Part shown: piece by piece, positions 44,836 through 55,493 of the stretch
Layout: each line of letters begins with the position of its first letter
Position numbering within the stretch: position 1 is the stretch's first letter
Origin: Trichoplusia ni
Lineage: Eukaryota > Arthropoda > Insecta > Lepidoptera > Noctuidae
NCBI RefSeq assembly: GCF_003590095.1
Contig: NC_039478.1
Span: 8,370,001-8,434,000 of the forward strand
DNA length: 64,000 nt
Reading direction: 5' to 3'
The notes under the pieces: model-generated
Databases searched by the model: none
What the model was told of the DNA's origin: nothing
The model's input: the letters and a program-made list of their open reading frames with translations, nothing else
Position numbers and translations under genes: made by a program

Positions 44836-45778
44836 TGATTCTTTTTTCATATTATTTACATACACACATAATATATATATCAATAAGATGAAACCACAAA
44901 CTAGATATATCATGCCGAACGCTGGCATAGATTTTTTCACCGGACCAAAAACAGAGGCACGTGCCAAACCAAAGACTTTGACTTTAGTTATCTTCTAGAA
45001 CATTCTAATCGCATGGAAACTAAAACTTAAGGAGGCATATCCTGACTTTACGGATAGAGCGATTGACATAAATCACTTGTCAAAACGAGCGTCAGTTAAA
45101 AGCAGGCAGTGAATAAGTAGGAAGTACTTAACACCCGTATAGTGATCAAGTACTTAACAAACACTTAGATTTTAGACGCCGCCGCTGAATCTGAAGATGA
45201 CTTTTTGATAAGTAATAACAAATCGGTTAAGTGTGAGTCGGACTCATGACAGTGAATTTCTGTATAAATATGGTGAAAATAATAATTGGTTACGTTACAA
45301 ATAAATTGAAAATAACGTATTTGTAGATGACTTCTGACTAATTTATGACCTTAATAGTCGTTGCTTAACATAATTGCAACTGTCTAAAGTAAGAAAGAAC
45401 AGACAGCGGTGCCTCAGTAGCAGGGTTTTTTTAGAATAAATGAAAGATCTTTCATAACATCATTTTAATGTAATATTTACGAAATCTTACAAATTAAAAG
45501 AACTTTTTGATTTTAAGTTTTTTTTGGTATCCAAGTATATGAAAAGAGAATTTAAATGTATCTTGACTTGATGGCGTTTTTTAGCGGATCTCCTATGGCC
45601 ACCTTCAAGCTCCAGCATCAGATCAGGTCTATATCATGTCATAACATAGCATTGCCATGCAATATAAAATTATATCCTGTCAAAGTTTCAGCTCAATCGG
45701 AAACCGTGATCAAATTCAACTGGCATTTGATTACAGACAAACAGACAACAAGGCAGATAATACTAAATAAAAATACAT

Positions 45779-45790
45779 AAATGGTATAAC
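45779..45790 (+). repeat. Target-site duplication, left copy
   Basis: AAATGGTATAAC is identical to 48599-48610 at the other side of the RTE element. The next base is A on both sides, so the duplication is 12 or 13 bp. Confidence 0.9.
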
Positions 45791-48582
45791 ACCTCACCGA
45801 ACTCGAAGTAGAATTAGGTCGCATAAAATGGCACATTCTGGGGTTATCTGAAGTCCGAAGACAGGGGGAGGACACGATAACCCTTGATTCAGGTGACCTG
45901 TTCTACTACCGAGAAGGTGATAGGCCCTCCCAGGGTGGTGTCGGTTTCTTGGTCAACAAGTGTCTCAGAAGCAGCGTTGTGGAAATCAGTAGTGTGTCGA
46001 CAAGGGTAGCGTATCTCTTATTGAAAATCACCGACAGGAAGTTCCTGAAGGTGGTGCAGGTATATGCGCCGACCTCGACATACTCTGATGAGATAGTCGA
46101 AACCATGTACGAAGACATAGCGAAGGCACTACATGGTACCAGGAAGGCTCACTACAACGTTGTTATGGGAGATTTTAATGCCAAGGTGGGAGTACAAGAA
46201 CGCGGCGAAACGATAATCGGACCTAACGGCGTGGGGCGCCGAAATCACAGGGGCCAAATGTTGGTAAACTTTCTAGAGTCCCAGGGGCTCTTCTTAATGA
46301 ATTCCTTCTTTAAGAAGAAGCCTCACAGAAAGTGGACATGGCGAAGCCCCGATAATGTGACGAGGAACGAGATAGATTTCATCATCACGGACAAGCGGCA
46401 TATATTTAGAGACGTCTCGGTGATCAATAGGTTTAATACCGGTAGTGATCATAGACTCGTCCGAGGCTCTCTAAATATCAACCTTAAGGCTGAAAGAGTT
46501 AGGATGATGAGACCTACTCTCCGACCCACGCTGCCCCAAATAGCTTTGGGTTCCGATAAGTTCCAGTTGGAACTCCAAAATCGTTTCGCACTGCTGGAAA
46601 CTACGGACAATGTTGACGAAAAAACCGACACAGTGGTTAAAACGCTACAGAGTGTGTCTCGAAGGTTGTTCCCCGGAAAACGCGGAAATAGGGAGTCCAA
46701 ACTCTCACCAGAGACTCTCGAACTTATGAAGGAAAGACGAGAAACGCCAGATGCCCAGATGTCTTCGTCAGATAGGCGGTCCCTAAACCTGAAAATCAGG
46801 AAACTGACGCGACGTGACCTCCGACGCTGCAGCACTCGTAAGATCGAGGCTGCGATTGAACGAAATAGAGGCACCAAAGTCTTCGCCCAGCAATTAGGCA
46901 GACCCCATCTGGCGAAACTGAGGACCGGGGATGGCAGGACCGTCACCTCTGAGTTCGAGATTCTGGAGGAAATTGAGAGTTTCTATAGACACCTATACGC
47001 ATCACGGACGTCTAAACCACCGAGACAAGGCGTAGATGACCACAGAGCCCCACTCACGCGCCATTACACCGAGGACATCCCGGATGTCGACCCGGGCGAG
47101 GTAGAGGCAGCTCTCAGACAACTAAAGAACAACAAGGCGCCGGGTGATGACGGAATTACAACCGAGCTCCTTAAGGCTGGTGGGACCACAGTCCTGAAAG
47201 AGCTAGCGAGTCTCTTTAATTCCGTCATTCACCAAGGCTTAACACCACAAGCGTGGAGTGGGAGTGCGGTGGTTCTGTTCTTCAAGAAAGGAGACAAAAC
47301 CTTGCTGAAGAATTACAGACCGATCTCACTCCTGAGCCACATTTACAAGTTGTTCTCGAGAGTAGTCACTAACCGCCTCGCTACAAGACTCGACGAGTTC
47401 CAGCCACCAGAACAAGCTGGGTTTCGAAAAGGCTTTAGCACCGTAGACCACATCCATACTGTTCGGCAGATTGTGCAGAAAACCAAAGAGTACAATCAGC
47501 CGCTGTGTTTGGCCTTTGTGGACTACGAGAAAGCCTTCGACTCCATCGAAACTTGGGCAGTTCTGGATGCCCTGCAACGATGTCGTATTGACTGGCGCTA
47601 CATCGAGGTGCTGAGATGCTTATATGACACCGCCACCATGACTGTCCAGCTCCATGACCGTAAGACGAATCCGATCGAGCTGCGTCGGGGGGTGAGACAG
47701 GGGGATGTTATATCCCCAAAGCTGTTCACCAACGCGCTCGAGGATGTCTTCAAAACTCTGGATTGGACTGGACGGGGTATAAATGTGAACGGTGAGCACA
47801 TCTCGCACCTTCGATTTGCCGATGACATCGTCATAGTAGCAGAGTCGCTGGACCAGCTAAGCGAGATGCTGCATGGCCTAAATGAAGCTTCACGACTGGT
47901 CGGTCTTGGCATGAACTTGGATAAAACCAAGATCATGTTCAATGAACATGTCAGGCCGAGACCGATATATGTCGAAGGATCGTTGCTCGAAGTTGTTCAA
48001 GAGTATATCTACCTAGGGCAGGTCATTAAGCTTGGTAGAAACAACTTCGAGCGGGAAATTGATCGGAGAATTCAGTTGGGCTGGGCAGCGTTTAGCAAAC
48101 TTCGTCGAGTCTTTTCTTCGCCTATACCGCAATGCCTGAAGACGAAAGTATACAACCAGTGCGTCCTACCTGTTATGACTTACGGTGCCGAAACGTGGAC
48201 ATTAACGGTTGGACTAGTCCACAAATTTAAAGTTGCACAGCGGGCTATGGAGCGAGCTATGCTCGGAGTCTCTTTGAAGGATAAAATTCGAAATGAGGTC
48301 ATCCGACAAAGAACCAAGGTAACCGACATAGCTCGTAGAATTAGCTTGCTGAAGTGGCAATGGGCTGGCCATGTCTGTCGAAGGACCGATAGCCGTTGGA
48401 GCAGACGAGTCCTAGAGTGGAGACCGCGGCTCGGCAACCGTAAGGTAGGACGCCCGCCCGCCAGGTGGACCGATGACCTGAGAAAGGTCGCTGGTGGGGA
48501 CTGGATGCGGAAGGCGGAGGACCGGGTGTTGTGGCGTAAATTGGGAGAGGCCTATGTCCAGCAGTGGACTATGATTGGCTGA
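45790..48582 (+). CDS. RTE endonuclease / reverse transcriptase, N-terminally truncated
   Basis: The open frame begins at the 5' junction (an in-frame TAA lies at 45787-45789 inside the flanking duplication) and runs 930 codons to TGA at 48580-48582. The N-terminal part is an APE-like endonuclease: LSEVRR (only the catalytic Glu side of the QE motif region survives), FYYREG, GGVGFLVNK, VQVYAPTS, GDFNAKVG (46168-46191), NEIDFI and the catalytic SDHR (46444-46455). The reverse transcriptase has NYRPISLLSHIYKLFSR (from 47311), EQAGFRKGFSTVDH, AFVDYEKAFDS with the first catalytic Asp at 47521, GVRQGDVISPKLF and FADD (47815-47826). The C-terminus has AGHVCRRTD.RWSRRVLEW and RPPARWTDDLRK, typical of RTE proteins often mis-annotated as craniofacial development protein 2-like. 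No start codon belongs to this remnant, so it is unlikely to be translated as a working protein, although nothing else interrupts it. Confidence 0.9.
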   Translation, partial: HLTELEVELGRIKWHILGLSEVRRQGEDTITLDSGDLFYYREGDRPSQGGVGFLVNKCLRSSVVEISSVSTRVAYLLLKITDRKFLKVVQVYAPTSTYSDEIVETMYEDIAKALHGTRKAHYNVVMGDFNAKVGVQERGETIIGPNGVGRRNHRGQMLVNFLESQGLFLMNSFFKKKPHRKWTWRSPDNVTRNEIDFIITDKRHIFRDVSVINRFNTGSDHRLVRGSLNINLKAERVRMMRPTLRPTLPQIALGSDKFQLELQNRFALLETTDNVDEKTDTVVKTLQSVSRRLFPGKRGNRESKLSPETLELMKERRETPDAQMSSSDRRSLNLKIRKLTRRDLRRCSTRKIEAAIERNRGTKVFAQQLGRPHLAKLRTGDGRTVTSEFEILEEIESFYRHLYASRTSKPPRQGVDDHRAPLTRHYTEDIPDVDPGEVEAALRQLKNNKAPGDDGITTELLKAGGTTVLKELASLFNSVIHQGLTPQAWSGSAVVLFFKKGDKTLLKNYRPISLLSHIYKLFSRVVTNRLATRLDEFQPPEQAGFRKGFSTVDHIHTVRQIVQKTKEYNQPLCLAFVDYEKAFDSIETWAVLDALQRCRIDWRYIEVLRCLYDTATMTVQLHDRKTNPIELRRGVRQGDVISPKLFTNALEDVFKTLDWTGRGINVNGEHISHLRFADDIVIVAESLDQLSEMLHGLNEASRLVGLGMNLDKTKIMFNEHVRPRPIYVEGSLLEVVQEYIYLGQVIKLGRNNFEREIDRRIQLGWAAFSKLRRVFSSPIPQCLKTKVYNQCVLPVMTYGAETWTLTVGLVHKFKVAQRAMERAMLGVSLKDKIRNEVIRQRTKVTDIARRISLLKWQWAGHVCRRTDSRWSRRVLEWRPRLGNRKVGRPPARWTDDLRKVAGGDWMRKAEDRVLWRKLGEAYVQQWTMIG

Positions 48583-48598
48583 TTGATTGATTTGATTG
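45791..48598 (+). mobile_element. RTE-type non-LTR retrotransposon, 5'-truncated, recent insertion
   Basis: A 2.8-kb insertion defined by the perfect 12-13 bp duplication on both sides. It contains one uninterrupted endonuclease/reverse-transcriptase frame and ends a few bases after the stop codon in TTGATTGATTTGATTG, the short-repeat tail typical of RTE elements. The 5' boundary falls inside the endonuclease domain, so the beginning of the element is missing, as usual when target-primed reverse transcription stops early. It is much GC-richer than its surroundings. Its fragments or relatives are at 13735, 41870, 43280 and 56742. Confidence 0.9.
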
Positions 48599-48610
48599 AA
48601 ATGGTATAAC
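48599..48610 (+). repeat. Target-site duplication, right copy
   Basis: AAATGGTATAAC directly follows the TTTGATTG tail of the RTE element and is identical to 45779-45790. Confidence 0.9.
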
Positions 48611-48612
48611 AG

Positions 48613-50420
48613 AAACCCAATCTAGATATTTACCTAACCCAAACTGTTACCGAAACCCATTTTAGCAATAACACAAATTGCTTTGCTAATCCAAATCTAT
48701 TTTACTCCTGAGATAATTAACATAACACCACATAATTAATGGTTTCGTTAAGACATAAACTATTGTTTATAAATAAAAGAACTGTGTTACATATGTGTTT
48801 TACAAATGTATTGGGAGCTTGTTAATTGATTTACTTTTACAAGAAAGGGTCGGAAGCATTAACCTAGATAGAAATAAAGAGGAACATTTTTGAGATTTTG
48901 TTTTAGGTGACCTGTTGGACTGTTTTCCGCGAAACTACATCTGTCTTAAACGAATTAAACTTGTAGAATACGGTTAGACTATAATTTGAATAATTCTACA
49001 TCGCATTAGAATAGAAACAGTATGAGAACTATCATCTCAATTACGTTCCTTTTCTTCAAATAACGTGACTGACGTTTCAAACATAAGTTTTTCTATCTCT
49101 CTCGGACTTCAACATCCCTTTTTTAACCCTGACGTATAGAAAGGGGTGTTATAAATTGGACATGCCTGTCAGTCTGTATATCCCGGCAGATTTAGCTATT
49201 TCAATTTAGTTCGTTTTGTATTAAAGGTATACGGGAGTGTTCTTAGACCAGATCAATGAAAGTTGTGGTTATTGAATTATTTTTCCCACGTTTTTATACA
49301 CTTATTGTTGAACTGTTTATTTGTTTGTCGTTCTGATTTGATTTTTGCTATCCGATTTTGAAGCACTTCCCGATAACCTAGCAGGCTGAACTTTTAAGGG
49401 TAGCTTCAAACCCAATGATTATACAATTTACAACTATAAAAACGCCTGACCGATATTGATAAAATTTGAAAGAAGTGACATTAAAAAACGTGGGTGTTTC
49501 GATTTTTTAAATCTATTTATTTCAAACAATCAATACTCACCAGACACATACAATTTAAAATGCTTATCCTATTATGAAATCACGCAACAAGGATAGCACG
49601 AGAGGTGTAAACGTGTGTCTCATGTCACGCTGAGAGTATCGAGTGGCATTCACGTTTCAAACGTCGAATTACACCTAGGAAAGGGCTTATACCATGAAAT
49701 TAGAGTAAATGAGTTAATGTATCAGGTTTCTTTAGGCATTTGAGGTTTGTTAGCAAGTTTATGATCCTGTGACAAGGCGTATATAAGTTTCTAATCGCTG
49801 CTTTATGTATAGGTAATGATCGATTCAATCATTTTTAGGGTTTATCCTAAGGGTGAAAATGAAATTCTATTACAAAGGCTCCGCTGTTTTCATGTTTGAC
49901 CGTCACTAGTTATTATATGGACTCGACAGTCTCAGATGAAATAATAATACAAAATAAGATGTGGTTGGTACGTTCACAAATGTGATAAATGATTGTTTTT
50001 TTTATGTGTATACAAAATGCATTCTCCTTTCCCATGATAATTATAATACCTAACGCTTTTAACTAAAATGAATATTCCAGTAGAGGAAAAATAAAGTTTA
50101 GTTACGCTTTAAACAATGTTTATTGATTAATTTGGATAACTTTATAGTTTGTGCTGTGTATTAGAATCTGATTGTTTTACTGACATTAGAGTTTAAGAAA
50201 ACGTACCTACTGGAAAACTTTTGGAGCACTGTTATTAGAATTAAATAAAATTAATGTAAATTACAACACAAGTATCAACAGGACTATCCACAGACGATAA
50301 GTTTTTAAAGTTGATATGCCAATGACCAAGTTAAACTTGAATTGATGATGTTATATTTAACAAATCGAATGTTAGGTGAGTGTGTTTAATTTATTGAAGT
50401 AATGAACTATGAATAACGTT
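48613..50420. other. Non-coding, nothing recognised
   Basis: AT-rich sequence after the RTE insertion. No exon, tRNA-like repeat or clear inverted repeat that I can support. Confidence 0.4.
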
Positions 50421-50606
50421 AAAAAACGACTCCCGCATTAAGGTATTTAATCCTAATGTCGCGGGTGGTTTTACTAATATCATGTCACGTGCACGAAGAC
50501 ACCCAGGCTGAAGACAAGCTTTCGTGGATTGCACAAATGCTTGTCCTAGGCGGTGATCGAACCCGCGACACGTTGCACTCAACCACTCGGCTAACCGTGC
50601 ATTCAA
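50421..50606 (-). repeat. SINE family S1, near full length
   Basis: On the minus strand: AATGCACGGTTAGCCGAGTGG (A box), TTGAGTGCAACGTGTCGCGGGTTCGATCACCGCC (B box), TAGGACAAGCATTTGTGCAATCCACGAAAGCTTGTCTTCAGCCTGGGTGTCTTCGTGCACGTGAC, AACCACCCGCGACATTAGGATTAAATACC and GCGGGAGTCGTTTTTTA. The stretch between the two boxes is shortened by about 20 bases relative to the 38938 copy. Confidence 0.8.
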
Positions 50607-51194
50607 TCTGGTAGAAAGGTAATTTGAAGCATTTTATACAAGTAGTGTCTACAACTTTAGTGTCACAGAAACTCTGAAAGAGAGATCTTACCAACTTACA
50701 GATGTTCTTATATAGGCTCATCTCGCTAACGAATAAAATTATCGAGTACATAACGAAGATATTATTTATTTACTTCGCGCCGATGCGCCGATAGCTCCTA
50801 CCTCATGTAATATAAGTTTAAAGTATTTAACTTACTAATAAAACAAAGGATATACACATATACACACACAAGACAATTCCATTAATGGAATGTCAATAAA
50901 AATAACATTTAACGATAATGATTTCATCATTGTAACAGCTATGTTATAAACAATTTCTTTTACACCATGTTTATCACTTACCCTGTTGTAATAGTACCTA
51001 TCTAGGTTTAGTCTAGACTAGACAATTTCCTCCTCGTGTAACCTAGAAACAAATTGAAGTATTTACAAATCCTTAGATATTTTATTATGCTTACGATAAA
51101 TTTAAAAAGGCCGAAATAATCCTAACAGGTGAAGTGCATGTCGGCGACATTCGATCCGAAGCATCGAGTGTCGATAACTCGATATATCGATATG

Positions 51195-51508
51195 TAGGGA
51201 TGTGATTAAGAAATTTCGGATATGGTTTCGGACATTGCGGATAAATTATGAATTTTGTCGGATATGAACTAATATTTAACTTACACAGAAGACCTTTGAA
51301 CGGTTCCAGAAGTTAATATAGAGAGCGTCTTTTATCAATGACAGCCTTAAACCCATAAAATTAAAAATTAAAACGTATCGAGTGTAGAAAATAAAAGAAT
51401 CAACATGATGAATAAAAAAATACGTATCCGAAATATCCGAAACTTTTACTTTAAATCCGATCAATGATATAAATATCCGATACTTTCAATAACCTAACGA
51501 CATCACTG
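51195..51508. repeat. Foldback-like element with TATCCGA/TCGGATA arms
   Basis: The left side carries TTTCGGATATGG, TTTCGGACATTGCGGATAAATT and GTCGGATATGAAC (51214-51269). The right side carries the mirror words GTATCCGAAATATCCGAAAC, AAATCCGATC and AATATCCGATAC (51424-51483). Possible termini are TAGGGATGTGA (51195-51205) and CGACATCACTG (51498-51508), which are roughly inverted and recall hAT-type ends. I found no target duplication. A TATCGATA word lies just outside at 51186-51193. Confidence 0.45.
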
Positions 51509-51852
51509 ATCGCTGGCTAAGGGCACGTGACGGCGCACGCGCAGATGTCACGAGGCGGTCACTAAGAAACTTGCACTTAAAATGTAACATCAAAACTAAT
51601 ACAAATAACACATTAGTTTACAACACTATAACGTGACCAGTCTGTTTATATCTGAGAAAATAAATGAAAGTTCACTTTCAGCCTAGGTAATGTTTTAGAT
51701 AAGGATGGAAATTATGTTGCAGTATTGAAATAGTAACTGATTTACATAAATGTGTGTATTGAGTTCATTGGACCCGTTTTATACGGCGGTTATAAATCTC
51801 AGCGTACTTATTCAAGTGACAATTCCATAATGTGGTTAAGATTGGTTGAATT

Positions 51853-52010
51853 CACAAACGCTTGTCATTATATTATGACGCGTTCTAAGACAAGAGTATC
51901 AGTGATCCAAGGATGCTTGTCTAAAGTCTAAAGACTAGGTGTCTCTTTGCATGTAACTAATGAACCTAATTTTCTAAATAATTAAATTTCTATGTGCAGG
52001 GAGTTATTTT
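51853..52010 (+). repeat. SINE family S1, degenerate copy
   Basis: TGACGCGTTCTAAGACAAGAGTATCAGTGATCCAAGGATGCTTGTCTAAAGTC, ACTAGGTGTCTCTTTGCATGTAACT and AATTAAATTTCTATGTGCAGGGAGTT retain the order of body blocks. The head is not recognisable. Confidence 0.5.
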
Positions 52011-52243
52011 TTTTTTTAAGTGGCTTAACAATTTCAAGCATTGCTATGATAATTATCGAAATTGGTTCAGGTACTGTCCACTGTCAAAATTGTCTTAAAG
52101 TAATATCATCGCAAATGTGGATTATAGCGCTGACAGGCTTCTGCGACTATACTCATTATTTTAAGGTGTGGCGAAAACCTTCAGGTCTATTAATCAAATA
52201 AATTTCTGATCCAAACCCTTAGGAACACACAGATATATTTTTT

Positions 52244-52397
52244 AAACGAGTCTCGCAGTAAGGAATTTAGTCCTTGTGTCGCGGGGGCTTTCACAAACAT
52301 TCAAGTCATGTGCACAAATGTTTGTCCTACGAAGGAATCGAATCCGCGACAAGACACGTTTGGCGTGGTGACCTCAACCACTCGGCTCGTGCAGTCA
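52244..52397 (-). repeat. SINE family S1, copy with body deletion
   Basis: On the minus strand: GACTGCACGAGCCGAGTGGTTGAGGTCACCACGCCAAACG, TGTCTTGTCGCGGATTCGATTCCTTCGTAGGACAAAC. It then jumps from ATTTGTG to GCACATGACTTGAATGTTTGTGAAAGCCCCCGCGACACAAGGACTAAATTCCTTACTGCGAGACTCG. The ACGAATGCTTG...GTCTGGGTG block is missing. Confidence 0.8.
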
Positions 52398-53702
52398 AGA
52401 TTATGAACACAAATGCATTAATATTCAAAACCACACCCTAATCGAATAAATTCAAAGCATGTGAAGTTAATGATTCCATAACATCTGTTACCACAAACAA
52501 TGTGATTTAAACCAAACGTCTGGTATTATTAGACGGTATACAGTGACTCATTGTTAGGGAGACTGGTACTCGAATATTCGCTGAAAGATTGGAATAAACG
52601 TTATAAACGGTTTAAGATTTAAGTGTTGCTATCAATAAAATAAAAGCAAATGTTTAAAAACGTAGTTCAACATGTACGAATACAAATGGCTCAGATGTAA
52701 TAATAGCAGTAAAAAAATAATCATAGGAGTTGACTTAGTCTAGACTAAAACATAATAATATACAAGAAAAACGTCCTAAACCTAAGCTAGGGGGATACTA
52801 TAACTACGGCTAACTATATAACTATACCTACGGCTTCATGAACTAATGTATTTTTTAAACATGGAAGAGCATTTGTTTTTCTAGTTTGTCAAACATTACT
52901 TGTCAATTTGTAAAAAAATGAATGATGAAATGATGAATTACTCCTAAACCTCATGCAGAAAGAAGGTGCAACGAATTAAATATAAAAACAAATCGTAAGA
53001 GATAAACGTATAAAGCTAACACGTGTGTATTGTCAAACTTTAAATTTAAAGTTTAAACTGAGCATCGGTTATTTCTACAAATAATAATAAAACATGTTAT
53101 AATGTTACTAATTTAATTATTTATTATATTAACTCCAGTAGAAAAATAACTTAATTAATTCGCACCCTGTTGACTGGCAATATCAACTTTTTGGTCAACA
53201 TTCAACGACTTCTTATGAATTTTAGTCAAAATATTTTTGAAAGATGAAACAAATAAAAAATATAGAGATTGTTTCTTTTTGTAATAATGAACTTTAAAAT
53301 TACAGCTGCAACACTTCAAGAATAAATTGCAGTTGAACATGAAGCGAAAAAGAACGTGACATGGCCACAAAACACATTTTCCGCATTTAAACTTAAATAT
53401 TTTTTACCGAAAACCCGAATCGAGTTTTACAAACAATCATTAATTAAACAACAATCTTATAATTTAAGCTTATTGTTATATTCTGCCCTTTTGAAGACAA
53501 ACAGGTGCATTCATACCGCACTCGATGTTACAAACATTTTTATTTAAACTTTGTATATTCTTGTAACAATGATTTTGTATATTTTTTGTTGTGATGAGTG
53601 AGATTTTTTGTATTGTGAATTTATTTTTTATCACGCTTGTGAAGTGTTCGGTAAACAGAAATGTTTTTGAATTTTAACATCTCTTAATCCATAACATTTT
53701 TC
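52398..53702. other. Non-coding, nothing recognised
   Basis: AT-rich DNA. Local echoes such as ACTATAACTACGGCTAACTATATAACTATACCTACGGC (about 52798-52831) are the only structure I noticed. Small open frames here are low-complexity. Confidence 0.4.
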
Positions 53703-53800
53703 GAACGACTCTCGCACATCGGGATGTAATCCTTGCGTCGCCGCGTCGCGTGTCGTGGGGATCGACAAAGATTCAAGACATATGGATCAGGTATCCAGGC
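53703..53800 (-). repeat. SINE family S1, rearranged fragment
   Basis: ACGACTCTCGCACATCGGGATGTAATCCTTGCGTCG is the reverse of the 3' end. It is followed directly by CGCGTGTCGTGGGGATCGAC, which reads as head sequence, and by TTCAAGACATATGGATCAGGTATCCAGGC from the body. Block order is disturbed, suggesting a rearranged or chimeric copy. Confidence 0.5.
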
Positions 53801-54584
53801 TTTTTAATCTTATTGTGCCTTCGTGTCTACATTTTTAAATAAAATGATACAGGTTTAAGCAATATTACTGTTCCTTTGCATTTATTAACAGCTTCTGGCC
53901 TACGTTTTAAATTCTACTCTCGTACAGGTAAATAAAAATTGATGTTGAAAAAAATCACTTCTTTCCAAAAATACCTTTCAGTACCGAAATGTAGTACTTA
54001 AAATTAAATGCATCCGTAAAATAACGCATCATTCTTTAATCCTCAAAATCTTATAAGTAAAAGAAAAAATAAAACTTGTATAATCTTTACAAAACTTTAT
54101 TAAAACCCTTAATCTTCCCCGGTCTTCATCAAAACCGCACTCACGAAACGTGATGCATTTTTTTCTTTATTTCAATTGAAGAGGCAACACGTTTTCAAAT
54201 GCGATACATTTACACGTGGTAGGGCATGTGCCGTACCGTAGGTATCTTGTGAACATACAACATAAGTTCAATAACCTTTGGGTACGGAAACTTACTTCAT
54301 GCATTTCGTGTGTTTGGGGTCGATTCAAATGAGAATAGGATCGTGATAGCTGCTTTTTTTGATAGTTTTGTAAATGTATCTTGTATAATATGGAAATAAT
54401 CGTCGATTGTTTAACTTTTTCTTTCATTGTTTTGCTGCCTGTCATGTTACATCTGACTAGGCCTGAAGCTAGTCCAAAAATCCTCTATAATAAACCTTCT
54501 TTTGAATATTTAGCTGTCTGGATCATGGAGTACATGGGTTAAGCGCTAGCCGTATTAAATCTTGGTATAATATCTTAATATCCT

Positions 54585-54795
54585 CGTCCTAGCCTCATTT
54601 CAAATATGTTTTGGTCGACTTCCAGTCTAACTGGTTGCTTCTTGTTAGAAAAAGTATAAAAATCTATTTTACAAAGAGTGACTGTCCTGTTACCTGGGCA
54701 ACATGATACTGATAACCCGCAACAACTGTCAAAGATGTATAATTAACAGCCGGAACCCACAATTTAAGGTGCCTTCTGAAACATAGAGGACCTCG
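54585..54795 (+). repeat. Family G repeat, diverged copy
   Basis: CCTCGTCCTAGCCTCATTTC, ATGTTTTGGTCGACTTCCAGTCTAAC, TTACAAAGAGTGACTGTCC, GTTACCTGGGCAACATGATACTG, AACTGTCAAAGATGTATAATTAACAGCCGGAACCCACAATTTAAGGTGCCTTCTGAAAC are in family order with deletions between. Confidence 0.65.
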
Positions 54796-55334
54796 TTATG
54801 GCATAAAGGTTATGCAATATAGTATATTTAAAAAAATCACACATTAACAGTATTTTAGAAACATACATAAATTTGTACAAAACGCCAATCAAATGTATAA
54901 ATCAATGCCTCTTAAAAATGCATTAACAGTTTTTAAATGCCCAAGAATCTCAATTGAGAGATTAAGAACAATGATGACGCAATCAACAAAACAGCTGATT
55001 GTCTTAAACACTGGATATCACATTACTCCAATGAGCATTCAATTAAGTAAGTTGCGCATATTAAAATAAATGGTCAAGAATTTTGATTTATTGCATTTTT
55101 TAGATGGAATGTATACGTGTATTGCCTGCATACAGATAAACTCGAAGAGGTTTCCGTTGTGAGGCCAGACTTATGGAAGAATAATGTATTTATTTTAGAA
55201 ATAAATAAATAATAATAAATTTATCGCATGGAACTTTGGAGTGGAAATGAGTTTCTGAAATCCCTAACCTAAATGCGAAATTGTGGTGGAATGAAAGCTT
55301 ATTCCTAAGTCAACAGGCATGCCCGTTATTATCT

Positions 55335-55491
55335 ACTAGCTGTTGCTGGCGGCTTCGCCTGCCTGGATACCGGATATAGCTGGAAAACATTACTCTCTCT
55401 TAAGACACGGTAAAAAAGCCTATGTGGTAATCCAAGTATTAGCACGTTCACACCAAATTTCATTCAAATCGGTCCGGTCAGTTGAGCATGA
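55335..55491 (+). repeat. Family C-like repeat, interrupted at its 3' end by a SINE
   Basis: TACTAGCTGTTGCTGGCGGCTTCGCCTGCCTGG is followed by TGTGGTAATCC, GTTCACACCAAATTTCATTCAAATCGGTCCGGTCAGTTGAGC. The expected continuation (GTGAAAGAGTAACAAACATAC-type) is replaced at about 55492 by the S1 SINE. Confidence 0.6.
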
Positions 55492-55493
55492 AC

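Noticed and set aside
46449..46946. 165-codon minus-strand frame and other antisense frames in 45.9-48.5 kb
   Set aside because: Shadow frames of the GC-rich RTE coding sequence; no domains.
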